The notes under the pieces are model-generated. The model made no database searches. It saw nothing but the letters and a program-made list of their open reading frames with translations, and had not been told where the DNA came from. DNA of 32,827 nucleotides from Stramenopiles sp. TOSAG23-6 (lineage: Eukaryota; Sar): positions 1-32,827 of the forward strand of contig LT635947.1 of assembly GCA_900128565.1 (NCBI GenBank), read 5' to 3'. The position numbers and the translations under genes are program-made. Shown piece after piece: positions 1 to 8,700 of the stretch. The stretch's first letter is position 1. Every line of letters begins with the position of its first letter.

Positions 1-55
1 TAAATTCACAGAGAAAATATCAATTTTAGAAATGCAATAAATAATTTTCTGAAAG

Positions 56-970
56 TCATACCGTCGACAATAACCCAAAGACACCCAATAATAATATTGG
101 TGTAGCTGTTGATGACGTTGAAGGCAAACCTCGGAGACCACCCCAGCTCATAAAGATATTACAATTATTTGTCTCACACGCAGCACAATAATGTTCTGCT
201 GGTTTTACTAAACTCAGATTCCTTTCCTTGAGATACATTTTCCATTCTTCTTCTTTTTGATGTGTGAGTGTTACTTTCTCAAAATTGTCCATTGTACCAT
301 TACAATCTGAAACACCATAATCACCAGGTTCACAACGCCCAAACATAATTTCATGTTGTTTTCCTTTAAAGTTGACAAAAGAGAACTCGGTGATACATTT
401 CTTGCCTTGGTCGCATTCTTTTTCATCATGTGGAGGCACACGAAACTCGCCACTTAAAGTTGAGAGCCATTCTTCGTTTGACGCGTCATCATTTATGTGT
501 AGAAAATGATTACACGTCAATTTATCCAATTGTAAATGTTTTAGATTTGATTTCAATAGTTGACGAATTTCTGTTGGAATTTCAACAGATATGCCGTTGT
601 TGTACAAGCTCAAATATCCAAGCTTCGTTAGTAGACCAATTTGCGTTGGTATTGAAACAGATAGATCGTTGTTATCCAAGTTCAAATGTTCAAGATTTGT
701 TAGTTGACCAATTTCAGTTGGTATTGTACCAGATAGTTTGTTAGTTGACAATTCTAACTTCTTCACAACAGTGCGTTCATCGTCACAACTTACACCAAAC
801 CAATCGCAAACATGTTCCGTTTCCGTCTCCCAATTATTATTATTTTCCCAATTGACTCCACCAGTTGCCTCATAGAACGCTTCTAAAGCTTTCCTTTGTT
901 CTTCAAGTACTGCTCTACCTGTAGTACAATAAGTAATAAATACAATCAACGGTACAAATAATCTCGTCAT
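56..970 (-). CDS. Secreted leucine-rich-repeat protein, probably GPI-anchored
   Basis: Single-exon gene of 304 residues from the ATG at 970. That start gives a clean signal peptide (MTRLFVPLIVFITYCTTGRA); an in-frame ATG 26 codons upstream at 1048 would add a second hydrophobic stretch and is less likely. An LRR N-cap follows (ALEAFYEATGGVNW, then CDWFGVSC), then about three plant-type LRRs (LxxLxLxxNxLSxxIPTxIGxL), and then a Cys-containing region with no recognisable domain. The last 20 or so residues are a Ser/Thr stretch followed by a hydrophobic run with no charged tail, which fits a GPI-attachment signal. Such short LRR proteins are usually extracellular recognition or adhesion modules; no ligand can be inferred. 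It is divergent with the DUF707 gene and shares about 410 bp of upstream sequence with it. No intron of the window's family is present. Confidence 0.85.
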   Translation of the reverse strand: MTRLFVPLIVFITYCTTGRAVLEEQRKALEAFYEATGGVNWENNNNWETETEHVCDWFGVSCDDERTVVKKLELSTNKLSGTIPTEIGQLTNLEHLNLDNNDLSVSIPTQIGLLTKLGYLSLYNNGISVEIPTEIRQLLKSNLKHLQLDKLTCNHFLHINDDASNEEWLSTLSGEFRVPPHDEKECDQGKKCITEFSFVNFKGKQHEIMFGRCEPGDYGVSDCNGTMDNFEKVTLTHQKEEEWKMYLKERNLSLVKPAEHYCAACETNNCNIFMSWGGLRGLPSTSSTATPILLLGVFGLLSTV

Positions 971-1382
971 TGTATTGTAAAAATGGTAGTTGCGTTTCGA
1001 AGGGAACAAATAAATAATAAACAAGAAAAGAGGACTAACGTCACTCAAAGGGTATCACGAACTGTGTTAACTTAACTTAATTTGCTACAACACGCGACAG
1101 GACGCGGCAGCTGCATAAATTAAAATCGAAAGTACGTTATTTTACCCGGGTCCGGGTCCGAGGTCCGAGTCCGGGTTTATAAAATTTTATTTTTCTTGTT
1201 TTCAAACTTGCGCTCCTGTCCAACAAAACACACCACACTACCACATCACACACTAAATTTTGTTTGTAGAGTTTCTCCTTTCACACAATTTACGTCAAAT
1301 CAAAGATGTCATTCAACTGACATTGCAAACATGCAGATTCAGTTATACTAATTGGTAAAAAGCACATTTAAAAAAAGTGATT
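971..1382. promoter_or_regulatory. Divergent intergenic/promoter region
   Basis: This stretch lies between two start codons facing away from each other, so it should hold both promoters and 5' UTRs. I see no convincing TATA box. The one conspicuous element is a short GC-rich repeat at 1145-1176 in otherwise AT-rich DNA. If the upstream ATG at 1048 is used for the LRR gene, the region shrinks by 78 bp. Confidence 0.5.
1145..1176. repeat. GC-rich GGGTCC/GAGTCC hexamer-like repeat
   Basis: The sequence is made of variants of GGGTCC and GAGTCC repeated in tandem, flanked by T-rich and A-rich DNA. It stands out sharply from the AT-rich surroundings and lies midway between two divergent genes. It may be a regulatory element or a small tandem repeat; function is unknown. 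Confidence 0.6.
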
Positions 1383-2949
1383 ATGGTCGTGCCATCATCA
1401 ACCTTAAAAAGATGTAGGTATCAACTCTACTTTAAGTTATCAATAATGGTGTGCGTAGCACTTGGTCTGAGTAATACCCCAGTTGAATCACATAGTGAAA
1501 ATTGCATAGAGACAGAAACATGCAGTACGCACATTCCTTTAAATTTGTTTATTCGGGAACCTTATGCTGAAGACCAAATTGCTGGTCCAGAAGTAGATAT
1601 ACACATTGATGTTCCTTCTAATTTTACAGTTGGCCCTATTGATGGCTTTATTTGTGTCCAACTAGATAAACAAAAAGAAATATGCGCTGAAAATCTTCCA
1701 TCAAACTCCTCAACTCTGAAAGCAAAATTGACTGATGTATCTGTTGGTCGGCACACTATATCAGCGTGGATATCAAAGGGTGCGTCAAACATAAAAATTA
1801 GTCAACATACAGTATCATTTGACACATTAGCTGTGACGAAGCCTTGGTGGGGTCCGTACAGATATAGAACAGAAAATACAACAAAAAGCACGGAACCTCA
1901 AAGCAGAATAAAACACAACATTGAACCTGAAATGACTTGCTCACGTGATGCAGTACACGCTGCGGCAGATCTTGAACAAATTCCGCATTTTCTTGGCCCT
2001 TCACCATCTCGAAAAGTTGCAGAATCTAAAAAAGCGCTTGTCGCATTGTTTGCTGGAAAGAACAATTTTCGTAAAGCTGACGAAAAAATCCGACAATTTG
2101 GTCTAGAAGCCTTCAGTTTTATATTGTTTCTATATGATTTTGCTGAATTAGATATCAAAACATTCCCTTGGCTATCAAAGATCCCAGTGGTTTTGGTTTC
2201 CGGACAAATGAAATGGTTTTATCTAAAACGATTTTTATCTCCAAAAATAGTTTGTCATTACAAGTATATCATAATTGTCGATGACGACTGTGATATGACA
2301 GAACTTGATTTGAAAGGGTTTGTAGATGATATGATGAAATACCAAATTCACATTGGACAACCATCTCACTCGCAAAACTCACATCAACCAATGTATGCTT
2401 TCATGATGAATTTCATTTTTTTTTTCATACCAAATTCCGTACCTAACAATTTTTTTATGTGACATATTTTTTCACCAATATGTACCCATTTCTAATTCAA
2501 AATCCTCAATTGTTGAAAGAAAATGTGGCTGGTATATGGGTAAACTTCATCGAATCTGGGCCACTTCTTGCCTTTTCTACTGAAGCATGTATGTTTTATT
2601 TTTGTTCAAATTCGATTTTTTTTCATACGAAATTTTGTACTTAACAATTTTTTTTGAAATATTTTTCCAAAACACATGGGAATGTTTTTGGCCATTGATG
2701 CAACCTGATTTAGTTTCTGGTTATGGTTATGATTTAATTTGGGTTCCTGCGTGTGCAAAACGTCGAGCGGCTGTAATGCAACAACATTCTATTGTTCATG
2801 TCAATACAGGTAGTGCTTCAAGTGTAAGAGCTAATTGGGTTCCCCGGGCTATCGGTGAAGCCTTTACACTATTTAAAAGGCTTGCCCCTTTCAGTATTTA
2901 TCCAATTGATCCAAAACCATTAGGTAAATTCTACAGTATTTCTAAATAA
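1383..2949 (+). CDS. DUF707 glycosyltransferase-like protein with N-terminal beta-sandwich region
   Basis: Three exons, 1383-2392, 2482-2588 and 2678-2949, join in frame to 462 residues. Residues about 14-36 form a signal anchor or signal peptide. Residues about 50-150 look like a beta-sandwich (FICVQLDKQKEICAE, VGRHTISAW). The rest resembles DUF707: ALVALFAGKNNF near the start, IIIVDDDCD with an Asp-rich motif, GQPSHSQNSH, then across both introns NFIESGPLLAFSTEAWECFWPLMQPDLVSGYGYDL and HSIVHVNTG. In DUF707 families the W-x-C-x-W-x-L-x-Q-x-D-x-V-x-G-x-G-x-D block is conserved, and it is intact only if both introns end in AT. DUF707 proteins are predicted Golgi or secretory glycosyltransferases; the substrate is unknown. 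Start: the ATG at 1383 is the first in frame. Confidence 0.85.
2393..2481 (+). other. Non-canonical intron, family copy 1 (GT...AT)
   Basis: An 89 nt intron in the DUF707 gene. It starts GTATGC and ends CACCAATAT, with an internal GTACCTAAC (CTAAC at 2443-2447). Removing it restores CCA ATG TAC CCA and the DUF707 reading frame. The boundary bases ATGTA occur at both ends, so the exact cut is ambiguous within that repeat, but no placement gives a terminal AG. The next downstream AG would delete about 13 codons of exon. Confidence 0.85.
2589..2677 (+). other. Non-canonical intron, family copy 2 (GT...AT)
   Basis: An 89 nt intron in the DUF707 gene, from GTATGTTTTA to CAAAACACAT, with GTACTTAAC internally. 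Splicing restores GAA GCA TGG GAA TGT, the start of the conserved W-x-C-x-W block. CATG is repeated at both ends. The intron ends can pair: GTATGTTTT against AAAACACAT gives 8 of 9 pairs counting G-U. Confidence 0.87.
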
Positions 2950-2958
2950 ATAATATGC

Positions 2959-3028
2959 TGACATCAAAGAAACTTTTATTAGAAATTGAATGACATCAAA
3001 GAAACTTTAACTTTTATTAGAAATTGAA
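2959..3028. repeat. Imperfect 32-bp tandem duplication at convergent 3' ends
   Basis: The unit 2959-2990 (tgacatcaaagaaac... to ...agaaattgaa) is repeated at 2991-3028 with a 6-bp insertion. The insertion supplies the stop codon of the minus-strand gene at 3007. The repeat lies between the converging stops of the DUF707 gene and the coiled-coil gene. Confidence 0.85.
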
Positions 3029-4540
3029 TACCTGTTAAGTTCTCCTCGTATATCATTCACAAGATGAAGAGGTAGGTTATATCTACTTGGTGAAGATGAA
3101 TTCATGTATTGAAGTTCTTTTGTAATCTGATTGAACATTGTAATTGGAGTATTATACCGTTTCGCATCAATAGATAATATTTTTCTAACATATTTGCTAT
3201 GAGTAGGATTCTCGGAAACCCTTGCGTTGTAATTATCTATACTTTTTTTGTATTTTTGTTTTTCAAATAAATTATTTGTTGAATAATTTTCTACAATAAA
3301 TTGATCTGCTATATATTTATTAAGTTCTCCTCGTATATCATTCACAAGATGAAGAGGTAGGTTATATCTACTTGGTGAAGATGAATTCATGAATTGAAGT
3401 TCTTTTGTAATCTGACGAAACATTGAAATTGGTGGGATACTGCCTTTAAACTCTAATCCCCTTTTTTTAGACTTTTCTACCAAATCAGAGGATACAGTAG
3501 ATTGATCTGTACTTGCGTAATTTGTTTTGGTCTCTATATATTGTGATAATTCATCGTCCGATTCATATATATTGTGAAAAATATTTGAAATTTGAAATTC
3601 GTTAGGTACAGAATTTGGTACAAAAAGAAAATTGAAATTATGATGAAAATGTACATTCATTATTAGATGATGAATGATAACTTGGTGGTCCATCATCATC
3701 ACTATCAATACTATAGTTTTCATCTAAATGGTGGACCATTTCTGGAGTTGTTTGAATAATTTTATCTTGTGTGGTCTCTCTACTATTCTCCTCTTCTTTT
3801 TTATATTTTGCCCGTTCAAGCTCACTATTTATTTTATCAATTCGATTTTCTATTTCCTCGCGAAGTCTTTTGTTATAAAATACAAGACACTTTTTATCAT
3901 CCTGGTATTTTATTCTAGCTTCTTTTTTAATAGACTCGCATACTGAACTGCCAAGCTCTTGTTCTGCTAAAGTTTGCCAATTTGATATCGCTGACTCAAA
4001 AATTTCAGTCATATTGGCTAGCTCAGTCGCATAAGAAGTATTTCTGTTTTTTATTGCTGTTTTGAGACTGGATAAAAGATGCCTGTGTTTGCTCATTGAT
4101 TTGCATAGTTCTTTATATGATAGTGTGTTAATTCTATTATTTGCTTCTAAATTGTCAACGCATTGAACGAGTCTGAGCAAACGTTCAGATATGAAAGGAC
4201 CAAGAGAGCTTTCATTTCGAAGCCAAGTCTTCAAATTTGTGCCAGATGCGAATGGTTCAATTCTATAACGAATTCTTTTTTGGTCGTAAAACTCGCTAGA
4301 ATGAATATCGCCTGGCTCAATTGCATGTAGTAATGCATTGATCTCGCTTTGGTCATTTATAAATTCCTGCTCAAACTTTGACCTTGCCGTCATTTTTGAA
4401 ACATTTTGAAAAAAACGTATATTCTCACATGAAAAATTTTTTGACGCTCCAAATAATTCCTGAGTAGCTTCACGACCCTTTCGATATACTGAAAGTGCTT
4501 TTGCTATGGTTTCGTTGCATTTGCTTTGAGTGGGAAACAT
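3007..4540 (-). CDS. Uncharacterised helical/coiled-coil protein with internal duplication
   Basis: Two exons, 4540-3655 and 3560-3007, give 479 residues from the ATG at 4540 (MFPTQSKCNETIAKALSVYRKG). I do not recognise the family. Residues 1-260 are mostly charged helix (for example KKEARIKYQDDKKCLVFYNKRLREEIENR, then LERAKYKKEEE), with no signal peptide or membrane segment, so the protein is probably cytosolic. A BAR-like or other helical-bundle fold is possible but unproven. A low-complexity acidic/Ser linker (DSDDDGPPSYHSSSNNE) precedes the intron. The C-terminal part holds two nearly identical copies of a 35-residue block (QITKELQxMNSSSPSRYNLP and following) separated by about 60 residues. 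Divergent with PIMT, convergent with the DUF707 gene. Confidence 0.75.
3035..3425 (-). repeat. Two 106-bp direct repeats inside the coiled-coil gene
   Basis: Bases 3035-3140 and 3320-3425 match at about 102 of 106 positions by my alignment. Both are in frame, encoding the same 35-residue block. Near-identity at DNA level, third positions included, points to a recent duplication or conversion event. Confidence 0.9.
3561..3654 (-). other. Non-canonical intron, family copy 3 (GT...AT) with 6-bp flanking repeat
   Basis: A 94 nt intron in the coiled-coil gene. On the minus strand it starts GTACATTTTC, carries GTACCTAACGAATTT, and ends ATATATGAAT. The last six bases of the upstream exon, ATGAAT, are the same as the last six of the intron. 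Splicing restores AAT AAT GAA TCG GAC GAT. No AG lies at the junction. Confidence 0.85.
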
Positions 4541-4801
4541 ATTGAGGAAACTCGTTTAGGTTTCGTACTAACTGAAGCAAGCAACTTTTGAAATCACTGG
4601 ATCAACAAGTTTTGTTATATGAGTGACATGGCGACCTACCTGTGCCATCGCCATCGGCATCGATCGGAGTTTTTCATCAGCCGAAACCCACTTGAGAACC
4701 CCCTAACTACTAACCCCACCATCAACTTAGAGAGTATCAGGTAATAAAGTCAATAAAGTGTATTTGTTCCCAACGCCCCTCCAATCTTTATAATATTAGA
4801 T
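4541..4801. promoter_or_regulatory. Divergent intergenic/promoter region
   Basis: Between the starts of the coiled-coil gene (minus) and PIMT (plus). It presumably holds both promoters. A small GC-rich run of gccatcg/gcatcgatcg repeats lies near 4645-4665; otherwise nothing recognisable. Confidence 0.45.
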
Positions 4802-5574
4802 ATGGCATGGCGATGTTCAGGAGTGAGTAATGGGGAGTTGATCAAGAATTTAGTCGGAGCTTCCATAATACATACTGATCGAGTAATTCAAACAATGCTT
4901 GTCACTGACCGTCGTTTCTTTACTTCTTCCGATAGACCATACGACGACTCCCCACAAGAAATAGGATTTAACGCTACTATATCTGCTCCTCATATGCATG
5001 GATATGCTTTAGAATGGTTAGTGTCACATTTGAAGCCTGGAATGAAGTCGTTAGATGTTGGGTGTGGCTCTGGATACCTCACAGCTTGTATGGGCCAACT
5101 TTGTGGAAATTGTTATGGAATAGACCATATAAATCAATTAGTAGAATTAGCACGCTCAAATATATCTTCTTATAATCGTGATTTTTTAGACTCCGGCAAA
5201 GTAACCCTTCAGCAGACTGATGGTTTTAATGGTCTACCAGAAGAGGCTCCATTTGATGCAATTCACGTCGGAGCTGCTGCGCCTTCAATTCCTGTTGCTC
5301 TCGTCGATCAGTTGAAGTGTGGAGGTTTGTACGAAAAATTAGAAGAATTCGACCCTGACAGTTCTATTTTTTTGCACTACATTATGTACCTAACGAAATG
5401 TAAACTTGAAATAATTCTTCACAGCACATAATGATCATACCCGTTGGTCCAGTTAATGGTCATCAAGAAATATTAGCTGTGTCTAAGGACAAAGACGGTC
5501 ACGTGAGTACAAAATCTCTTATGGGGGTTAGGTTTATTCCTTTAACTAGTGTAGAAACGCAGATTAAAGGATAA
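4802..5574 (+). CDS. PCMT1: Protein-L-isoaspartate O-methyltransferase
   Basis: Exons 4802-5328 and 5430-5574 give 223 residues, close to animal PIMTs. The enzyme transfers methyl from S-adenosylmethionine to L-isoaspartyl residues to start repair of damaged proteins in the cytosol. Seen in order: N-terminal MAWRCSG as in metazoan PIMT; DSPQEIGFNATISAPHMHGY substrate/active region (residues 49-68); SAM motif I LDVGCGSG (84-91); FDAIHVGAAAPSIP (151-164); LKCGGLMIIPVGPVNGHQEI (171-190) spanning the intron. The GGLMIIPVGP motif reads through only with the GT...AT boundary. The C-terminus (VRFIPLT, then SVETQIKG) ends at TAA 5572-5574, and the 3' end is tandemly duplicated downstream. The start at 4802 is fixed by homology. 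Confidence 0.96.
5329..5429 (+). other. Non-canonical intron, family copy 4 (GT...AT) containing a bypassed AG
   Basis: A 101 nt intron in the PIMT gene from GTACG to CACAGCACAT, with GTACCTAACG (CTAAC at 5390-5394). Its left half has diverged from the other copies. A good-looking canonical acceptor, TTCTTCACAG, ends at 5424, but joining there to the donor at 5329 runs into a stop, and the alternative donor at 5325 gives the wrong frame. Cutting after ACAT at 5429 restores the conserved PIMT motif GGLMIIPVGP. Confidence 0.85.
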
Positions 5575-5640
5575 TAAAATCTATAATGGGGGTTAGGTGT
5601 ATTCCTTTAACTAGTGTAGAAATTAGTAAAGGATTATAAA
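5511..5640 (+). repeat. Tandem duplication of the PIMT 3' end
   Basis: The last 60 or so bases of the PIMT coding region (5511-5575, with atgggggttagg and cctttaactagtgtagaa) recur at 5576-5637 with a few changes. The second copy lies past the stop and is presumably 3' UTR. Confidence 0.85.
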
Positions 5641-5734
5641 ATATTTTTTATTTTTCTTTCAAGTTTTTACTTCAGAATTTTACTTTATTTTTTTTTGTTT
5701 TTTTTACCAAATTTTGTAATTATAATAAAAACAA
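5575..5734. other. Convergent intergenic region (3' ends)
   Basis: Lies between the PIMT stop and the giant gene's stop. It holds the second copy of the PIMT tail and T-rich sequence. On the minus strand AATAAA occurs at 5647-5652 and 5684-5689, candidate poly(A) signals for the giant gene; on the plus strand AATAAA occurs at 5573-5578. Protist poly(A) signals vary, so these are only suggestions. Confidence 0.4.
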
Positions 5735-8700
5735 TTAAAAAAACATATGATCTTGTAAGCCTGTAGTGTCTGGTTCACTCGATGAATAATATTCTTCTTT
5801 TGCTTTTTCATCCATTCCACTCCAGACAGTCTTATCAACTTTTTCTTTCGTATCTTCTGTTATTTTTTCTAATTTTAAATCATTTACAACATTATCATCT
5901 AATATTTCGTCGGGGGGTGGTCCAGCGTCAATTGACTTCTTTGTCTCTTCTATAATACCTTTATCCTTTGCATTTGACTCGGAAGTATCAAGGTTTGATC
6001 CGCGATTTTTTCTTTGTCTCGATCTCCTACGACGAGATTTTGATTTGGTACTGTCCCCTGCATTATTAGTAGAAGAGCGAGACTTTCTGCGCCTAAATTT
6101 TCTACCAGATCTTGAGGAAATCCCAGACTTGCGGCGAGAAATACTACCTCCGGCTTGATCAGTTGATTTTGATGCATTTTCTAGATTGGTACTACCCTCA
6201 GCCTTATTGCTAGAAGAACGATGTTTTCTGCGTCGAGAGCGCCGAGACTTGCGACTAGAAATATCACCCCCTGCTTGATCAGTTGGTTTTGATATATCTT
6301 CCCCTGCCTTGTTACTAGAAGAACGAGACTTTCTGCGCCTATATTTGCGCCTTCTATCTCCTTTGCCAGAGCTAGAGGATCTTTTGGACCTTTTTTTGGT
6401 TGTGTCGTTCACTCGAGGATCGTCTACTACAGGGACAACTTTCCTTAAAGCTTTGCGTTTTGCCAGTGTTTCTTTACGTTTTATGGCACCTGCTGATATC
6501 TCAGCCATTGCTGCTTCGCTTACGGTGCTAGCTTTACTTATCATCTTACTAAAACGATTACGTTTTTTTCCTGCATCCTCCTCCTTTTTCTTCTTTGTCT
6601 TTGATTGAAGCATTTCTTGTGCCCGAATCAAAACAACTCTAATCCAAGGTAACCTTTTTGATAAAACGAGTCCGCACCAAATCAACAGGAAGCAATTTCC
6701 ACCAATGAGAAATAAACCTAATTGCGTCTGTTCATTTTTTCTTCTGAATGCATTTGCACTTATCAAGAGATTTGAGTAAAAACTACAGAATATTGCAAAA
6801 AGGAGAATAAGCTGAAGATGAAAGTCTACTAAGTGTCTAAATGGGTCTACTAGAGCACACAGAACAAAGAACATCACAGATATGACAACTGCAACAGCAT
6901 TACGTGTAATCCCACCTGGAAGGGCGGCAAGCATACCAGTCAACATTGCCTTTCGAATTAACTCCACAAATTCATACCACCACACTTCATGTCTATAACT
7001 AATGAATATTGATCCATACGTTTTTGTAATTCGGTAGTGAAGGATTCTCAAATCTTTGTTGTACAGAAGTACTTCGTGCATTTCATTTCCCATGGCTTCT
7101 TCTGCTATAAGCCACACTCGATTGGGCCATAAAATACAAAATCCTATCACTGGCACTCCAATAACATACACAATAATAGCGCTGATTGCCACGATTGACA
7201 ATATTCTATATTGACTATCGTCACAACTGACAGCAAGATCCGCAACAAGGTAATTACTTCCATTTACCTCAAAACAATTAAATACACGAAAACATCTCAC
7301 AGAAAAGGATGGATATATGCAAAACATCACTAATATAAGAAGTCTCTTTGCATTCATTGTTGCGCTTGCTTTTGTGAATTTTACTGTATTTCCAGATAAG
7401 TTCTTTAGACCGTGCGCTGTTTTGAGCGCCAGTAGAATAACGAAAAATATCAGTGGCATTACCATCATGTATGCATAAAATTTTGTCGCAAAATCGGATG
7501 AAAAATCACATGGACTTACATATGCTGCAAACCGCATTATATCAAAATTGATTACATGGAAGGATTCAATAAAAGCAGTATAGTTTTCTGGGTATTCTTC
7601 ACCAGAAGCATATTGCATTTGGGATAAAACTTGGGTATAACTCAAAACTAATTTTACCGTTGCGCCCAATTCTGCCCAATATTGCCCTAATAATCCATGC
7701 TTGTCGTCCACACTGTGTAATCGTTTTCTCTTTAAAATTTCTTCCTTGGTCAAAACAGATTTTTTCTGTTCCTCGTGCAATGCTCTAATGAGTGTTAGTC
7801 GATCTTTACGCGAACCCATACTTTTCCGTGCTAATGTATGTCGTAGTCGTGATTCCTTTGCTAATTGTGCTGCTTTGCGCTTCATTCTCATTTCTTCTAG
7901 TTTTGCTTGGTAACTTTCAGTGTGCATAGTTTGTGATGTCCATATAATATTTGGAGTTTCAATATCATTTGTATTGATTCCTTTAGTCATTGAACTAATA
8001 CTTTTTATAGAAACAGAGCGCAATGCAGCTTTTCTAATTTTGTTACGAGTTGCTTCCAACTTTTCAAGGTAACCATCAGCATAGTAACCTTTGTCCGCTT
8101 TCGAAACCATCACACAAATTGATACAAAATAGGAAAAGAAACCAAGCAAAATACAGAGAATAATCATACCTTTTGTATTGCCTGTACTCTCTTGGTTTTC
8201 GTTTTGGCATTTTGTACAATGTTTACCATCAGACTGCAGTGCCCAACCTTGCATACATAATGCACAAAGAATTCCCATATGCCCTTCACGACAATTCTGC
8301 CAGTTAGATGTCGAATTTGCCCTAATAGGCCCGGCTTCACAGTTGTCGGGTGTTAAACATTCACGTAGAGTACAATCGCGATATGCTTTCTGGGATAATG
8401 GATCAGATGCACATTTACAAGAAGAACACGGGTCGTCATTGCAATCATCTGTAATTTCTTTTGGGCAAAACCAGTCTGGATGTTGTACTAACAATTCTGG
8501 GTCTTGCCAGTAACCAACAACTCGTTCATTCACAGAATTCGTTTCACTGCAGCTACCATTAATATAAGGATTTCCATTACATGGTACAATGTGGATACGT
8601 CGATTTACTGCATTAGTTTGTAAAGCTAGACCAAATTTGTCACAACGCGCACCCGGTGGACAAGGTTGGCATTTTTGAGCCCATGTATCCTTTCCAACAA

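Noticed and set aside
971-1048. Upstream ATG of the LRR gene at 1048
   Set aside because: It would place a second hydrophobic stretch ahead of a perfect signal peptide; the downstream ATG at 970 is the better start.
2393-2481. U12-type AT-AC intron
   Set aside because: No ATATCC donor or TCCTTAAC branch site; the donor is GTATG/GTACG.
2459-2644. Separate small gene ending in FFHTKFCT
   Set aside because: This is exon 2 of the DUF707 gene read into intron copy 2; the same FHTKFCT ending appears wherever a frame runs into the family motif.
5521-5600. Extra copies of the intron motif at GGGGTTAGG in the PIMT tail
   Set aside because: The match to the reverse complement of the motif is only six to seven bases and lies in coding sequence and its duplicate; there is no other family feature.
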